DNA from: Lelliottia amnigena
Lineage (GTDB): Bacteria; Pseudomonadota; Gammaproteobacteria; Enterobacterales; Enterobacteriaceae
Length of the DNA: 64,000 nt
Reading direction: 5' to 3'
Assembly (NCBI GenBank): GCA_900635465.1
Contig: LR134135.1
Location: 3,596,001 to 3,660,000 of the forward strand
Shown here in pieces: positions 7,986 to 15,953 of this stretch. The translations under genes were made by a program, and so were the position numbers. A model generated the notes under the pieces. That model saw nothing but the letters and a program-made list of their open reading frames with translations. It was not told the origin of the DNA and ran no database searches. Each line of letters opens with the position of its first letter. Positions within the stretch are counted from its first letter, which is position 1.

Positions 7986-8368
7986 GACTTGAGGTCGCGC
8001 AGCAGGCTGCGCATAGCGAGCATCGCTTTTAACTGTGGGATTTGGCGGGCAACCTGTTCAGGTTCAAAATCTTTTATATCGCGGAATGTAAGCAAAATAT
8101 TCTCTTCGCTGCCGTCACCGGCCAGCGTATTTTCTACCGCCAGGTTTACCTGGGGTGAAAACTCAGCCAGTACGCTCCCGAAGTTATTTTTGTTAATATC
8201 TTTTTTTTCACGTTCAGACAACGGTCGGTTCTCCCGACCATTACTGAAGTCCCCTACTGTTAATAATTTCAGGGGTAATTCAACTTTCTTCTGTGCGCCC
8301 CCGGTATGCAGGTTCAGCCGCAAATTAATTCGGGCCTTTGGCACTTCATTCTGAAATGAGTCCGCCAT
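7986..8368 (-). pseudogene. tssB: tssB (T6SS sheath small subunit), 3'-truncated
   Basis: The start is intact (MADSFQNEVPKARINLRL) and is followed by the ImpB/VipA signature (KVELPLKLLTVGDFSNG, PQLKAMLAMRSLLRDLKS). TssB is the small subunit of the contractile T6SS sheath, pairing with TssC. The family is about 165 residues; recognisable sequence ends near residue 127 at LRDLKS, after which the frame continues for about 16 unrelated residues into a CoA-transferase fragment. The helices that normally interlock with TssC are lost. No tssC, tssK, clpV or hcp is present, so this is the first gene of a deleted cluster. Confidence 0.85.
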
Positions 8369-9070
8369 CGTTAATCTTCCCTTCGTTCAGAAACAGAACA
8401 CCAAAATGGCGCTCTTCCATAAACATCATTCTGGGATAAATGACCGATAAAGATCAGTGATTAAGATCAATATTCTTTACATAAGCTAAATTAAAGTATA
8501 TTTGTCCATAAGTGGACGAGCGCGAGTATTTACAAAAATACAAATCAATGAGTTGAATTTAAAAAGCCAGAAAGTGCGTGGATTTACCCTTGTCAACACG
8601 TCCTACAATAAGAAGGAAACAATCTGTCAAGAAATGATATTCCTTATTGAGTCTATTTTAACGCGATGGATGGTAACAAAAAATAAATGAGTGCCGGTTT
8701 ATTATTCAAAACCGCTCACAGTTTAAACATCAGGAGTTTTAAGAAATAAAGAATGGATGAACTGAGGTATATAAATCACGTCAATATATTCACAAATATA
8801 TATCAAAAAGTGAATCATTGAGCGATCGTCGAAACAGAACGAATGTGAACGTTGATCTGGGAAAGCGATCTGACGTTTTAAAAATCATCTTTCAGCATTT
8901 CTCAGTCACCAAATCCATACTCGTTAAAGTGATGATGACAATGACGGATGACCTTCCCTGCTGTCAAAGACCGGGCACTGCGCCGCTTACGGCGAAGAAC
9001 GACTGATGCCAGCTTATCGGTTCACCGTCTGCTGGCTGAGTAAAGGTAGCTGGTGGACGATGCAAGTGCT
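8369..9070. other. AT-rich spacer between island remnant and lipoprotein gene
   Basis: About 700 AT-rich bases hold no gene I can support. Short open frames at about 8502-8690 and 8818-9006 lack homology and a convincing ribosome-binding site. The stretch next to 8369 probably held the promoter of the former T6SS operon. Confidence 0.6.
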
Positions 9071-9910
9071 TTAACACTCTGGCAATTCCTTCGCCAACAG
9101 TTGCGGCCAAATAGCGGCCCAATCCGATCCATGTGTCATGTTGCTGACGATGTCGACCTGACTGCAAGTGCCACCGACTGCACGCTGAAAGCGTTGCGCG
9201 ACTTCGGGTGTCACTGTTTTATCAGCATCACCGCTGAAATGAAGTTGCGGCATCATTCGGAGTGCGGAAGCACGATCGATGGCGCTAACGGCATCGGGCA
9301 TTGCGCTCACATGATGAATTGCATTCACATACGCCACGTCAAGATTTCCCGCCACAGTGCGTAATGAACGAACATCAGTGCGGCGTTCAGCCAGTATTGC
9401 TGCGATATTGCCGCCGCCGGAATACCCTATCAGCTCCAGCTTCACGCCTGGATATTGCTTCACAAACTGACTCAGCGCGTCATTCATAGCATCAATGACG
9501 GAGGGTGAAAATCGGTCGCTTGTCCACACTCGCTTATCACAATGAGCAGGTAACGGCGGCCCGATAAACTGGCAGGGGCGCGCAATATACAGCACATTTT
9601 GATTTTTATCCGTCGCAGCCAGCGTCAACCCGATCGGTTTACGTGGCGTGGGGTCATCTGAAGGTTGCGTGCGACTCTTCCATGCAAAGCCGTCACCCTC
9701 AATATAGACGCGCAGTGAATGAACGGGAGCAGTAATACGGGACCAGGTGGCGATCAAAAAAGGGTTGGTTTGTATGTCATCTCTGCTCAGCCTGGAATGC
9801 TGTGCAATCTCCTTTGCGGTAATGCGCGAATCATCAGAAACACAGCCCGCTAATAAAAAAGATAAACTAATCAATATGCCTGTGAAGAATATATCATGTT
9901 TTATTCCCAT
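9071..9910 (-). CDS. Predicted lipoprotein with alpha/beta-hydrolase fold
   Basis: This 279-residue lipoprotein has a signal peptide ending in the lipobox LLAG-Cys23. A DD pair follows the cysteine, compatible with inner-membrane retention, though position +2 is Val. The rest resembles an alpha/beta hydrolase. The nucleophile elbow is GYSGGGN (about residues 163-169), with a likely acid in SGDADKTV and a likely His in NMTHGSDW near the C-terminus, so the Ser-Asp-His set is present in the expected order. Substrate is unknown; esterase or peptidase activity is the family expectation. It is transcribed alone, divergent from the autotransporter gene, and no operon partner is visible. Confidence 0.8.
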   Translation of the reverse strand: MGIKHDIFFTGILISLSFLLAGCVSDDSRITAKEIAQHSRLSRDDIQTNPFLIATWSRITAPVHSLRVYIEGDGFAWKSRTQPSDDPTPRKPIGLTLAATDKNQNVLYIARPCQFIGPPLPAHCDKRVWTSDRFSPSVIDAMNDALSQFVKQYPGVKLELIGYSGGGNIAAILAERRTDVRSLRTVAGNLDVAYVNAIHHVSAMPDAVSAIDRASALRMMPQLHFSGDADKTVTPEVAQRFQRAVGGTCSQVDIVSNMTHGSDWAAIWPQLLAKELPEC

Positions 9911-10097
9911 GCCCTGCTCACCCTAAGTTAAATCAAAACATTATAAAAGATGTGGGATTGTTTCACTTAGAAATAATTAAGCAAAACTTATTGTTTTTTG
10001 CAACAAACTGTATATTCTCCGCCAGAATGATATCGGATTAATCCGAAGACGATCTCATCTGCATTTTACAACTATCGCAACTTTGTGACGGCTCACC

Positions 10098-13055
10098 ATG
10101 AAAAAAAAATATCTCAGCCAGCTGATTTCTCTGCTGGTGGCTTCAACGGCGGCGCAGGGGCTGCTGACAACTCACGCTTTAGCAGTATCTGGTTTAACTA
10201 TCGACTCATCGGTTAGCAGCATTAATGTTGTCGGCCCAAATGACTCACTGCATATTACTAGCACAGGCTCAATTACCGGTGCGCCCACCACCGCGTTAAC
10301 CGTTGAACAGAATGCCACATTAGCAACATTGATCAATGATGGCGCCATCAATGATGACGGTAGCAACAGTAATAATTATGGCAATAATATCGTTCAGGTT
10401 AATGGCGCAATAACGTCATTTGAAAATACAGGGACTATCTCCAGTATTAATCAGTACCACTATGGCAGCATCGTCGCGGTAGGCGCATCGGGTGAAATTG
10501 ATAATTTCACCAACAGCGGAATAATTAAAAACGCGTCAGATAATTTTAACCCGGGTTTAAATAATACCGGAGCTGTCACGAATGCGGGTTACATTAAAAC
10601 GCTGACTAACACTGCTGATGGGAAAATTACCGGATATTCCGGCATCAACAACCAGGGCAGAATTGACACATTATTAAATGCAGGCGTGATTGCCACCGAT
10701 ACGGGCAATCATGGAATAATGTTAGGAAACAACGCTGCTATTTATAACAACACGAACAGTAGCATTGGTACATTGCATAATACCGGCATTCTTCAGTCAA
10801 ACTCACTCTATAGTTATGATGGCGGCGGAATCTTTAACTTTGGTACGATTGATACCCTCATCAATGATAATGAAATCATAGGGAGTTCTTTCGGTATTGA
10901 AAACTATGGTGCAATTGGTACCATTGAAAACAACGGTAAGATCACCGCAAACAATTTTGGCATCTACGCAAGTACCTCTAATGCAACCTCTATTGGCACG
11001 ATAGCCAATAATGGTGAAATCAGCGGTGCGAGCTACGGGATTTTGATTTCCACCTACAGCCAAAGCCTGGAAACAAATATTATCAACAAGGGACTGCTGA
11101 GCGGCACAAACTTTGCCCTTTATCTCCAGAGCGACAGCAACTCCTCTTCCGCTGCCAATATTACCCTAACCAACAGCGGTGTGGTTGCGGGTGATATTTA
11201 TACCAATAATTCTGAAGCGTTAAAAATTAATGGTGGAACCACCACCATGGGCGAGTTAACCGGCTTGAACGGAATTGGGACCATTACCAGTACCCGTTCT
11301 AACGTAGAATTCGGTACGGGCTCACTGCTGCTTAACGACAATGTCGTGGCCAGTACCGTTGTTAACAATGCTGCGTCATTGCAGGTGAACAACAGCATCA
11401 CGGTTGCGGGAGATTACCATCAGAAAGCCGCTGCCACGCTGATCTCTGGTATCTCTGATTTGGCGATTTCACGCACCGATCTTATCGCCGAAACCGGCTA
11501 TGGTCGCCTGAATGTGACCGGTAATGCCACGATTGATCAAGGGTCCAGCGTTAATCTGGTGCGTACGGGTAATACCTATAAATTCGCCGAAGGTCAGCGC
11601 TTTGTGGTGGTGAATGCCGCGGGTGCCGCGACCGATTACAATGCGGATAAACTGAACTACAAAGCCATCGGCTACCGTGGTGCTGTACAAGGTTCTGTTT
11701 ATGATGATGGCGAGAATAAAGCGCTGGTCTTAACCGTCGGCGCTGAGCAGCCAGTCACTCCGCCTGTCGTAACGCCGCCAGTTGTCACGCCTCCCGTCGT
11801 AAAACCACCGGTGGTGACACCGCCTGTTGTCACGCCGCCTGTAGTAACACCACCTGTTGTGACGCCGCCAGTTGTCACACCACCTGTTGTGACGCCTCCG
11901 ACGCAGCCAGATCGCGGTTTGGCGACGATTCCAAGCGCCACCGCATCACTCGGCGGTCTGGGGAACTATACCGGGATTGCGTCACCGCAATTACTGGAGC
12001 TTTATAACGCCTCGCTGGCAATTGACAGCAAAGGTGAAGCGAACCGCGTAGGCGAGAGTTTGTCTCCGGGTCAGAACATCAACACCAGTTCAGCCGCTGC
12101 GGTGGCAACGTCGACCGCTCAGGCCGTAGTGGGTGCGCACATTGATGCCGTCCGTAATCCGAGCAATTCCGGTACCAGCGGCGTGGCGACGGGTGATGAC
12201 TACGCCAGCAACTGGATTGTCTGGGGTCAACCGTTCGGTGGCTATGCACGTCAGGACAGCACCGCTGAAGTCAGTGGTTACAGCGCGAAGTTTGGCGGCC
12301 TGATCATGGGTGCGGATCGTTCGCTGGGTGACGACTGGCGTCTGGGTGCGGCGGTGAACTACAGCAATACGTCTGTTCACGGTAAAGGAAACCTGAGTGG
12401 CAATACCTCGACGGCCGATAACTACGGCGTCATTGGTTATGCCGGTTTCACAGGCGATCCATGGTATCTCAACTTGTCTGCGGGTGTGAACCGTCAGAAC
12501 TACACCTCCGTTCGTCGCGCTGATTTCACCGGTTTCTCCGGCGCTGCGCAGGGTAAATTCAACGGTCAGTCCGTCACGCTGCAGACTGAATTCGGCTATC
12601 CGCTGACGCTGCCAGCTGGCGTGGTTCTGACACCGCTTGCCAGCCTGACTTACGGCTATCAGCACGTTGATGGCTATAAAGAGACTGGCGGCAACGGTAT
12701 GGCGCTGGATGTTGGCAGCAGTCACGCACAATCCGTCGTAAGCGACATTGGCGCGCGTATTGAGAAAACCTTCGCAACGGGTCTTGGCAATCTGACGCCA
12801 TTCGCCCAGGTGACGTGGTTGCATCAGTATGATGACCGCCAGGTCAGCAGCCGCGCGTCCTACGCCGCTGATACTGTCGGTGAAACCAGCTTCACGACCA
12901 AAGGCGCATCGCCAGTGGAAGACATGGCTGGCGTCGCGATCGGCAGCACGTTGTATGAGGCGAATGAGTTGAACCTCGACGCGCGCTACGATCTGCAAGC
13001 GGGCGAGCGCTATCAGGCACATACTTTCAGCCTGCGTCTGCGCAAAATGTTCTAA
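10098..13055 (+). CDS. Large type V autotransporter with proline-valine linker repeats
   Basis: This 985-residue classical autotransporter has a signal peptide (MKKKYLSQLISLLVAS.., cleavage near ALA). The passenger (about residues 30-540) is built from short Asn/Gly/Ile-rich repeats of the 'NNGxIxxxxxGI' kind, typical of a beta-helix. A low-complexity VTPPV linker (about 552-598) follows. The C-terminal beta-barrel domain occupies about 710-985 and ends in Phe (LRKMF), the BAM-recognition residue. A terminator follows at 13072. No cleavage motif or protease triad is evident, so an adhesin or aggregation role is the best guess. It is not one of the E. coli autotransporters I recognise. It is transcribed alone, divergent from the lipoprotein gene. 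Confidence 0.9.
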   Translation: MKKKYLSQLISLLVASTAAQGLLTTHALAVSGLTIDSSVSSINVVGPNDSLHITSTGSITGAPTTALTVEQNATLATLINDGAINDDGSNSNNYGNNIVQVNGAITSFENTGTISSINQYHYGSIVAVGASGEIDNFTNSGIIKNASDNFNPGLNNTGAVTNAGYIKTLTNTADGKITGYSGINNQGRIDTLLNAGVIATDTGNHGIMLGNNAAIYNNTNSSIGTLHNTGILQSNSLYSYDGGGIFNFGTIDTLINDNEIIGSSFGIENYGAIGTIENNGKITANNFGIYASTSNATSIGTIANNGEISGASYGILISTYSQSLETNIINKGLLSGTNFALYLQSDSNSSSAANITLTNSGVVAGDIYTNNSEALKINGGTTTMGELTGLNGIGTITSTRSNVEFGTGSLLLNDNVVASTVVNNAASLQVNNSITVAGDYHQKAAATLISGISDLAISRTDLIAETGYGRLNVTGNATIDQGSSVNLVRTGNTYKFAEGQRFVVVNAAGAATDYNADKLNYKAIGYRGAVQGSVYDDGENKALVLTVGAEQPVTPPVVTPPVVTPPVVKPPVVTPPVVTPPVVTPPVVTPPVVTPPVVTPPTQPDRGLATIPSATASLGGLGNYTGIASPQLLELYNASLAIDSKGEANRVGESLSPGQNINTSSAAAVATSTAQAVVGAHIDAVRNPSNSGTSGVATGDDYASNWIVWGQPFGGYARQDSTAEVSGYSAKFGGLIMGADRSLGDDWRLGAAVNYSNTSVHGKGNLSGNTSTADNYGVIGYAGFTGDPWYLNLSAGVNRQNYTSVRRADFTGFSGAAQGKFNGQSVTLQTEFGYPLTLPAGVVLTPLASLTYGYQHVDGYKETGGNGMALDVGSSHAQSVVSDIGARIEKTFATGLGNLTPFAQVTWLHQYDDRQVSSRASYAADTVGETSFTTKGASPVEDMAGVAIGSTLYEANELNLDARYDLQAGERYQAHTFSLRLRKMF
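11746..11905 (+). repeat. 15-bp in-frame repeat encoding VTPPV linker
   Basis: About ten tandem copies of a degenerate 15-base unit encode the repeated peptide VTPPV (one copy has Lys for Thr) between the passenger and the barrel domain. Codon choice varies between copies, so the peptide rather than the DNA is conserved. Copy number may still vary between strains. Confidence 0.85.
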
Positions 13056-13071
13056 TTGAGATGATGAATAA

Positions 13072-13099
13072 ACGGGGCCTGAAAGGGCCCCGTTTTTTT
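13072..13099 (+). terminator. Intrinsic terminator of the autotransporter gene
   Basis: An ACGGGGCC/GGCCCCGT stem with a short loop is followed by seven Ts, 16 bases after the stop codon. Confidence 0.9.
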
Positions 13100-13169
13100 A
13101 TGTGCTGCAAAAGATTGAGTTTTTCAGTTAGCGCGTCGATAGTTATCCTTTTCTCATACGTAAACTGAT

Positions 13170-13790
13170 ATGAACGCTTCAGCTCTTAACCCTGCTTTGA
13201 AAATCGGCGCGCTGCTTTTGGTCGTCATTCTGGTGTATACGGGAATGTTCACCGGCGACAGAGCCACCTGGCTGATGGAAGTCACGCCGGTCATCATCAT
13301 TGTGCCGCTTCTGCTCGCAACGCATCGACGCTATCCGCTCACGCCCCTGCTCTATACGCTCATTTTCTTTCACGCGATCATATTGATGATTGGCGGCATG
13401 TACACCTATGCCAAAGTACCGATAGGTTTTGAGGTTCAGGAGATGTTCAATCTGAGCCGTAATCCCTACGACAAACTGGGACATTTTTTCCAGGGTCTGG
13501 TGCCTGCCCTGGCGGCCCGCGAGATTCTGCTGCGAGGCGGTTATGTCAATGGCCGCAAAATGACGGGTTTTCTGGTGTGTTGTATTGCCCTGGCGATCAG
13601 TGCGACCTACGAGTTGATTGAATGGTGGGCGGCACTTGCCATGGGGCAAGGCGCTGATGACTTCCTGGGGACGCAGGGTGACCCGTGGGATACGCAATCA
13701 GATATGTTTTGCGCCCTGCTCGGCGCGCTGACCACCGTGCTGATTCTTAGCAGATATCACCAGCGGCAGCTGGAGAGACTGCCTGACTAA
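13170..13790 (+). CDS. yjdF: YjdF, DUF2238 inner-membrane protein
   Basis: This 206-residue polytopic membrane protein of the DUF2238/YjdF family has an unknown function. About six hydrophobic segments are visible (for example ALLLVVILVYTGMF, VIIIVPLLLA, FLVCCIALAISATYELIEW). The family's conserved charged stretch NPYDKLGHFFQGLVPAL and the motif DFLGTQGDPWDTQSDM are both present. The length equals that of E. coli YjdF, which lies elsewhere on that chromosome, so the location here differs. An intrinsic terminator follows at 13803, and it appears to be a single-gene unit. Confidence 0.88.
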   Translation: MNASALNPALKIGALLLVVILVYTGMFTGDRATWLMEVTPVIIIVPLLLATHRRYPLTPLLYTLIFFHAIILMIGGMYTYAKVPIGFEVQEMFNLSRNPYDKLGHFFQGLVPALAAREILLRGGYVNGRKMTGFLVCCIALAISATYELIEWWAALAMGQGADDFLGTQGDPWDTQSDMFCALLGALTTVLILSRYHQRQLERLPD

Positions 13791-13802
13791 CATCGTGACG
13801 CA

Positions 13803-13833
13803 CAGGCCGCATCATTGCGGCCTGGAGTTTTTT
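13803..13833 (+). terminator. Intrinsic terminator of yjdF
   Basis: A CAGGCCGCA/TGCGGCCTG stem with a four-base loop is followed by GAG and six Ts. Confidence 0.88.
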
Positions 13834-13869
13834 GTCAGCAACGTGAAGTCATTCCAGACGCAGGTCGTC

Positions 13870-14658
13870 TTAAACAACGCCAGAAATAAGATGCACTGGC
13901 TGAAGCGGCTTGCGCAGCGGCTGATTATGTAACCGGGCATATCGGGGTTCTTGTTGTGCCGCTGGCGATAAGATAACGGTGTTATTCTCAATGCTCAGGT
14001 GGCCGTAATCAAATAGCTTATGTAAATCGGCCGTCAAAACAATACCGTTCTCAATCGTGTAACAGACTTTGGTTGCATGGCTGATAATGTGACACGCTTC
14101 CAGCGCCAATGAGCACCCAGTAATAGCGCACTTATTTTCCCAATTTAACAGGATCTTTTTACGGAATACTTCCTGCCCGCGGCGGACTTTAACCATCTGC
14201 ACACCATCTTCACGAAACGTGGCGGGCTCAGCATACTGTTCCGTAACGTCCAGCAACTCACTCAGAATCGCCACAACGGGGGATTCAAGCGGAGCCTGGA
14301 AAGTCGCCCCTTGACGGCAGAAATGCTGTTTAAAAATACTCAGGCGTTTGTCACCATACATATCGGGTAGCTGCGCATTCAGGATCGTCTCATCGAGCCT
14401 AATAAAGCCTTCACCGGGGGTAATATTGTTTAATTCAAATCTGAGAGGATAAATGCTGGCCGGTTCTTTATAATGCCCTACGATCTCGTAGAGACCGCAA
14501 AGCTTATAATCCTCCTGTCCCTCAGGATGCTGAATCACAAAAACACAGTCGCCTTTTTTAACACGATTCCATGTCGATTCGCGCCCTACGCCATAGCCCT
14601 TTTCAAATTCAAAATCATGTCTATTTGCCGGGCCGTGATAAGCGTAAAAATAATTCAT
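13870..14658 (-). CDS. HNH endonuclease with extra N-terminal domain
   Basis: This 262-residue putative nuclease has a C-terminal HNH domain (about residues 165-235). Its features are a CAITGC knuckle (Cys177, Cys182), EACHIISH (His190), an Asn in TIENGIVL and His213 in DLHKLFD. The N-terminal about 115 residues form a separate mixed alpha/beta domain (WNRVKKGDCVFVIQHPEG) that looks like a small ligand- or base-recognition module. Homology to EVE/ASCH-type readers is suspicion only. I chose ATG 14658 because AAGGA precedes it and the upstream in-frame extension runs into the next gene. The 5' flank is AT-rich compared with neighbours, suggesting transfer. A solitary modification-dependent restriction gene is plausible; no methylase is nearby. 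Confidence 0.78.
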   Translation of the reverse strand: MNYFYAYHGPANRHDFEFEKGYGVGRESTWNRVKKGDCVFVIQHPEGQEDYKLCGLYEIVGHYKEPASIYPLRFELNNITPGEGFIRLDETILNAQLPDMYGDKRLSIFKQHFCRQGATFQAPLESPVVAILSELLDVTEQYAEPATFREDGVQMVKVRRGQEVFRKKILLNWENKCAITGCSLALEACHIISHATKVCYTIENGIVLTADLHKLFDYGHLSIENNTVILSPAAQQEPRYARLHNQPLRKPLQPVHLISGVV

Positions 14659-14759
14659 ACTCAAATCCTTATTATTTATAATAAAGATATTATCGGCACC
14701 ATTATCTATATATTTAGGTTCAGAGTTTAAGACAACGTTATCCGCAAGCGTTAAGGTAG

Positions 14760-15386
14760 TTAACGAATCATCACCCATTTCCAGCCCAGAAGGATGGTGA
14801 TAGCCACGATAGTGATGATCGCCGCGATATGTAATGCAAAATCCAGTGGATGTACCTCTATCGGATGGCAAAACGACAGCAGCGTCAGCGCCATAAAAGC
14901 GACCCCAGCGCCCGCTGTCGCCAGGCTGCGCAGCGGATGCAATGAACGGGTGCGCCGCAAATAGCCAATCACCAGCGCGAGCATCGGGGTGCTGACCGCC
15001 AGCATAAAGGTGTAACAACTCACCTCTTCAGGATGGTTCACGGGAGATGTCTGACTCAAACTCACCATGACCGATCCCAGCCAGAGCACCAGCAATGGCG
15101 CAAACCAGTGCCAGCTTAACGGCCGTCGCCCGGGAATACTGATTAAAAAGGCGTTACCGATCGCCATGATCCCGAGGATGAAAGTCAGCGACAGTTGCAG
15201 CGTGGCTAACAGCGCGCCGGACTGGCTCCAGTCGGTCGCTACGCGCTGCATCAGCAGGCTGGTTAACCACCCGAACGGCAGCGCCATCAGCGTCCACGCC
15301 AGCACGCGCCAGCCCGTGTGCCAGGGGCGCTTAACCGGCCGCGCTTGCTGGCTTAGTTTTTCGATAAACACGTCATGATCGGCCAT
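14760..15386 (-). CDS. NrsF-type (DUF1109) membrane anti-sigma factor
   Basis: This 208-residue protein has a short cytoplasmic N-terminus (MADHDVFIEKLSQQARPVKR) followed by about six transmembrane helices, the layout of DUF1109/NrsF anti-sigma factors. In the family (for example the SigF-NrsF pair of Caulobacter), two periplasm-facing Cys residues sense oxidants or metals. Here candidate cysteines lie in EEVSCYTFM and LLSFCHPIE. The start overlaps the end of the ECF sigma gene by 14 bases, which supports a cognate pair. It lies downstream of a peroxiredoxin and a DsbD-like gene in one direction. Confidence 0.85.
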   Translation of the reverse strand: MADHDVFIEKLSQQARPVKRPWHTGWRVLAWTLMALPFGWLTSLLMQRVATDWSQSGALLATLQLSLTFILGIMAIGNAFLISIPGRRPLSWHWFAPLLVLWLGSVMVSLSQTSPVNHPEEVSCYTFMLAVSTPMLALVIGYLRRTRSLHPLRSLATAGAGVAFMALTLLSFCHPIEVHPLDFALHIAAIITIVAITILLGWKWVMIR

Positions 15387-15933
15387 GATTCGCTCCCATT
15401 CGGCGAAGATTCGTTAATGCTCTGTGTAATAAAGATTTCACGGCTGAAAGGCTCAGATTGTGGCGCTGAGCTGCCTCGGCGAGCGTCATTTCCTCAAGGT
15501 GGATATGCTGCACAATCTGGCGCTGACGAGAAGGCAGCCGGTCTAATATAAGCGACAGCTCCTCCTGCATCTCCTGATGTTCTGAATCATCCAGTGCCGC
15601 ATAATCTGATAACGATGCATCAGCTGTAGTTTCACGCCGCTGAGAACGCCCCCGATGGCGAAGCGCGTCGATCGCGCGGGCCTGCGAAATGGCCATCAGC
15701 CACGGCAAAAAAGGACAGGCTGGATCGTAGGTATGGCGCACCCGATGGACCGTCAAAAGGACATCCTGAATGACATCTTCGATCAACACCGGATCGGACA
15801 CCTGTTTGCGCACGATCGCCCGGATAGCCGGAACGATAGCGCGCAAAAGCTGCGTATAAGCGTCACGATCCCCCACCTGCGCTTTTACCATCAGCGCGGG
15901 CCATGCTTCGCGTGGCGCAAAAACGTTATCCAT
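15373..15933 (-). CDS. ECF-type RNA polymerase sigma factor
   Basis: This 186-residue sigma factor contains region 2 (about residues 20-95, with DVIQDVLLTVHRVRHTYDP and FLPWLMAISQARAIDALR) and region 4 (about 125-180, LPSRQRQIVQHIHLEEMTLAEAAQRHNLSLSAVKSLLHRAL). There is no region 1 or 3, as expected for the extracytoplasmic-function class. It overlaps the DUF1109 gene. The stop of the DsbD-like gene (15954) is 20 bases upstream of its start, so the four genes from 17766 to 14760 look like one operon. The likely signal is periplasmic oxidative or thiol stress, inferred from the neighbours. Confidence 0.9.
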   Translation of the reverse strand: MDNVFAPREAWPALMVKAQVGDRDAYTQLLRAIVPAIRAIVRKQVSDPVLIEDVIQDVLLTVHRVRHTYDPACPFLPWLMAISQARAIDALRHRGRSQRRETTADASLSDYAALDDSEHQEMQEELSLILDRLPSRQRQIVQHIHLEEMTLAEAAQRHNLSLSAVKSLLHRALTNLRRMGANHGRS

Positions 15934-15953
15934 ATTTCGCCATGCTATTTACC

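Noticed and set aside
5465..8400. Search for a second copy of the tRNA-Phe 3' end as an attR site
   Set aside because: I saw no duplicate of the tRNA 3' end downstream, so the island's far boundary cannot be fixed from an att repeat.
8502..8690. 62-codon open frame in the AT-rich gap after tssB
   Set aside because: No homology, no ribosome-binding site and composition like the surrounding non-coding DNA.
12090..13022. 310-codon open frame antisense to the autotransporter barrel region
   Set aside because: It mirrors the codon pattern of a GC-rich real gene, has no ribosome-binding site or homology, and lies fully inside a clear coding sequence.
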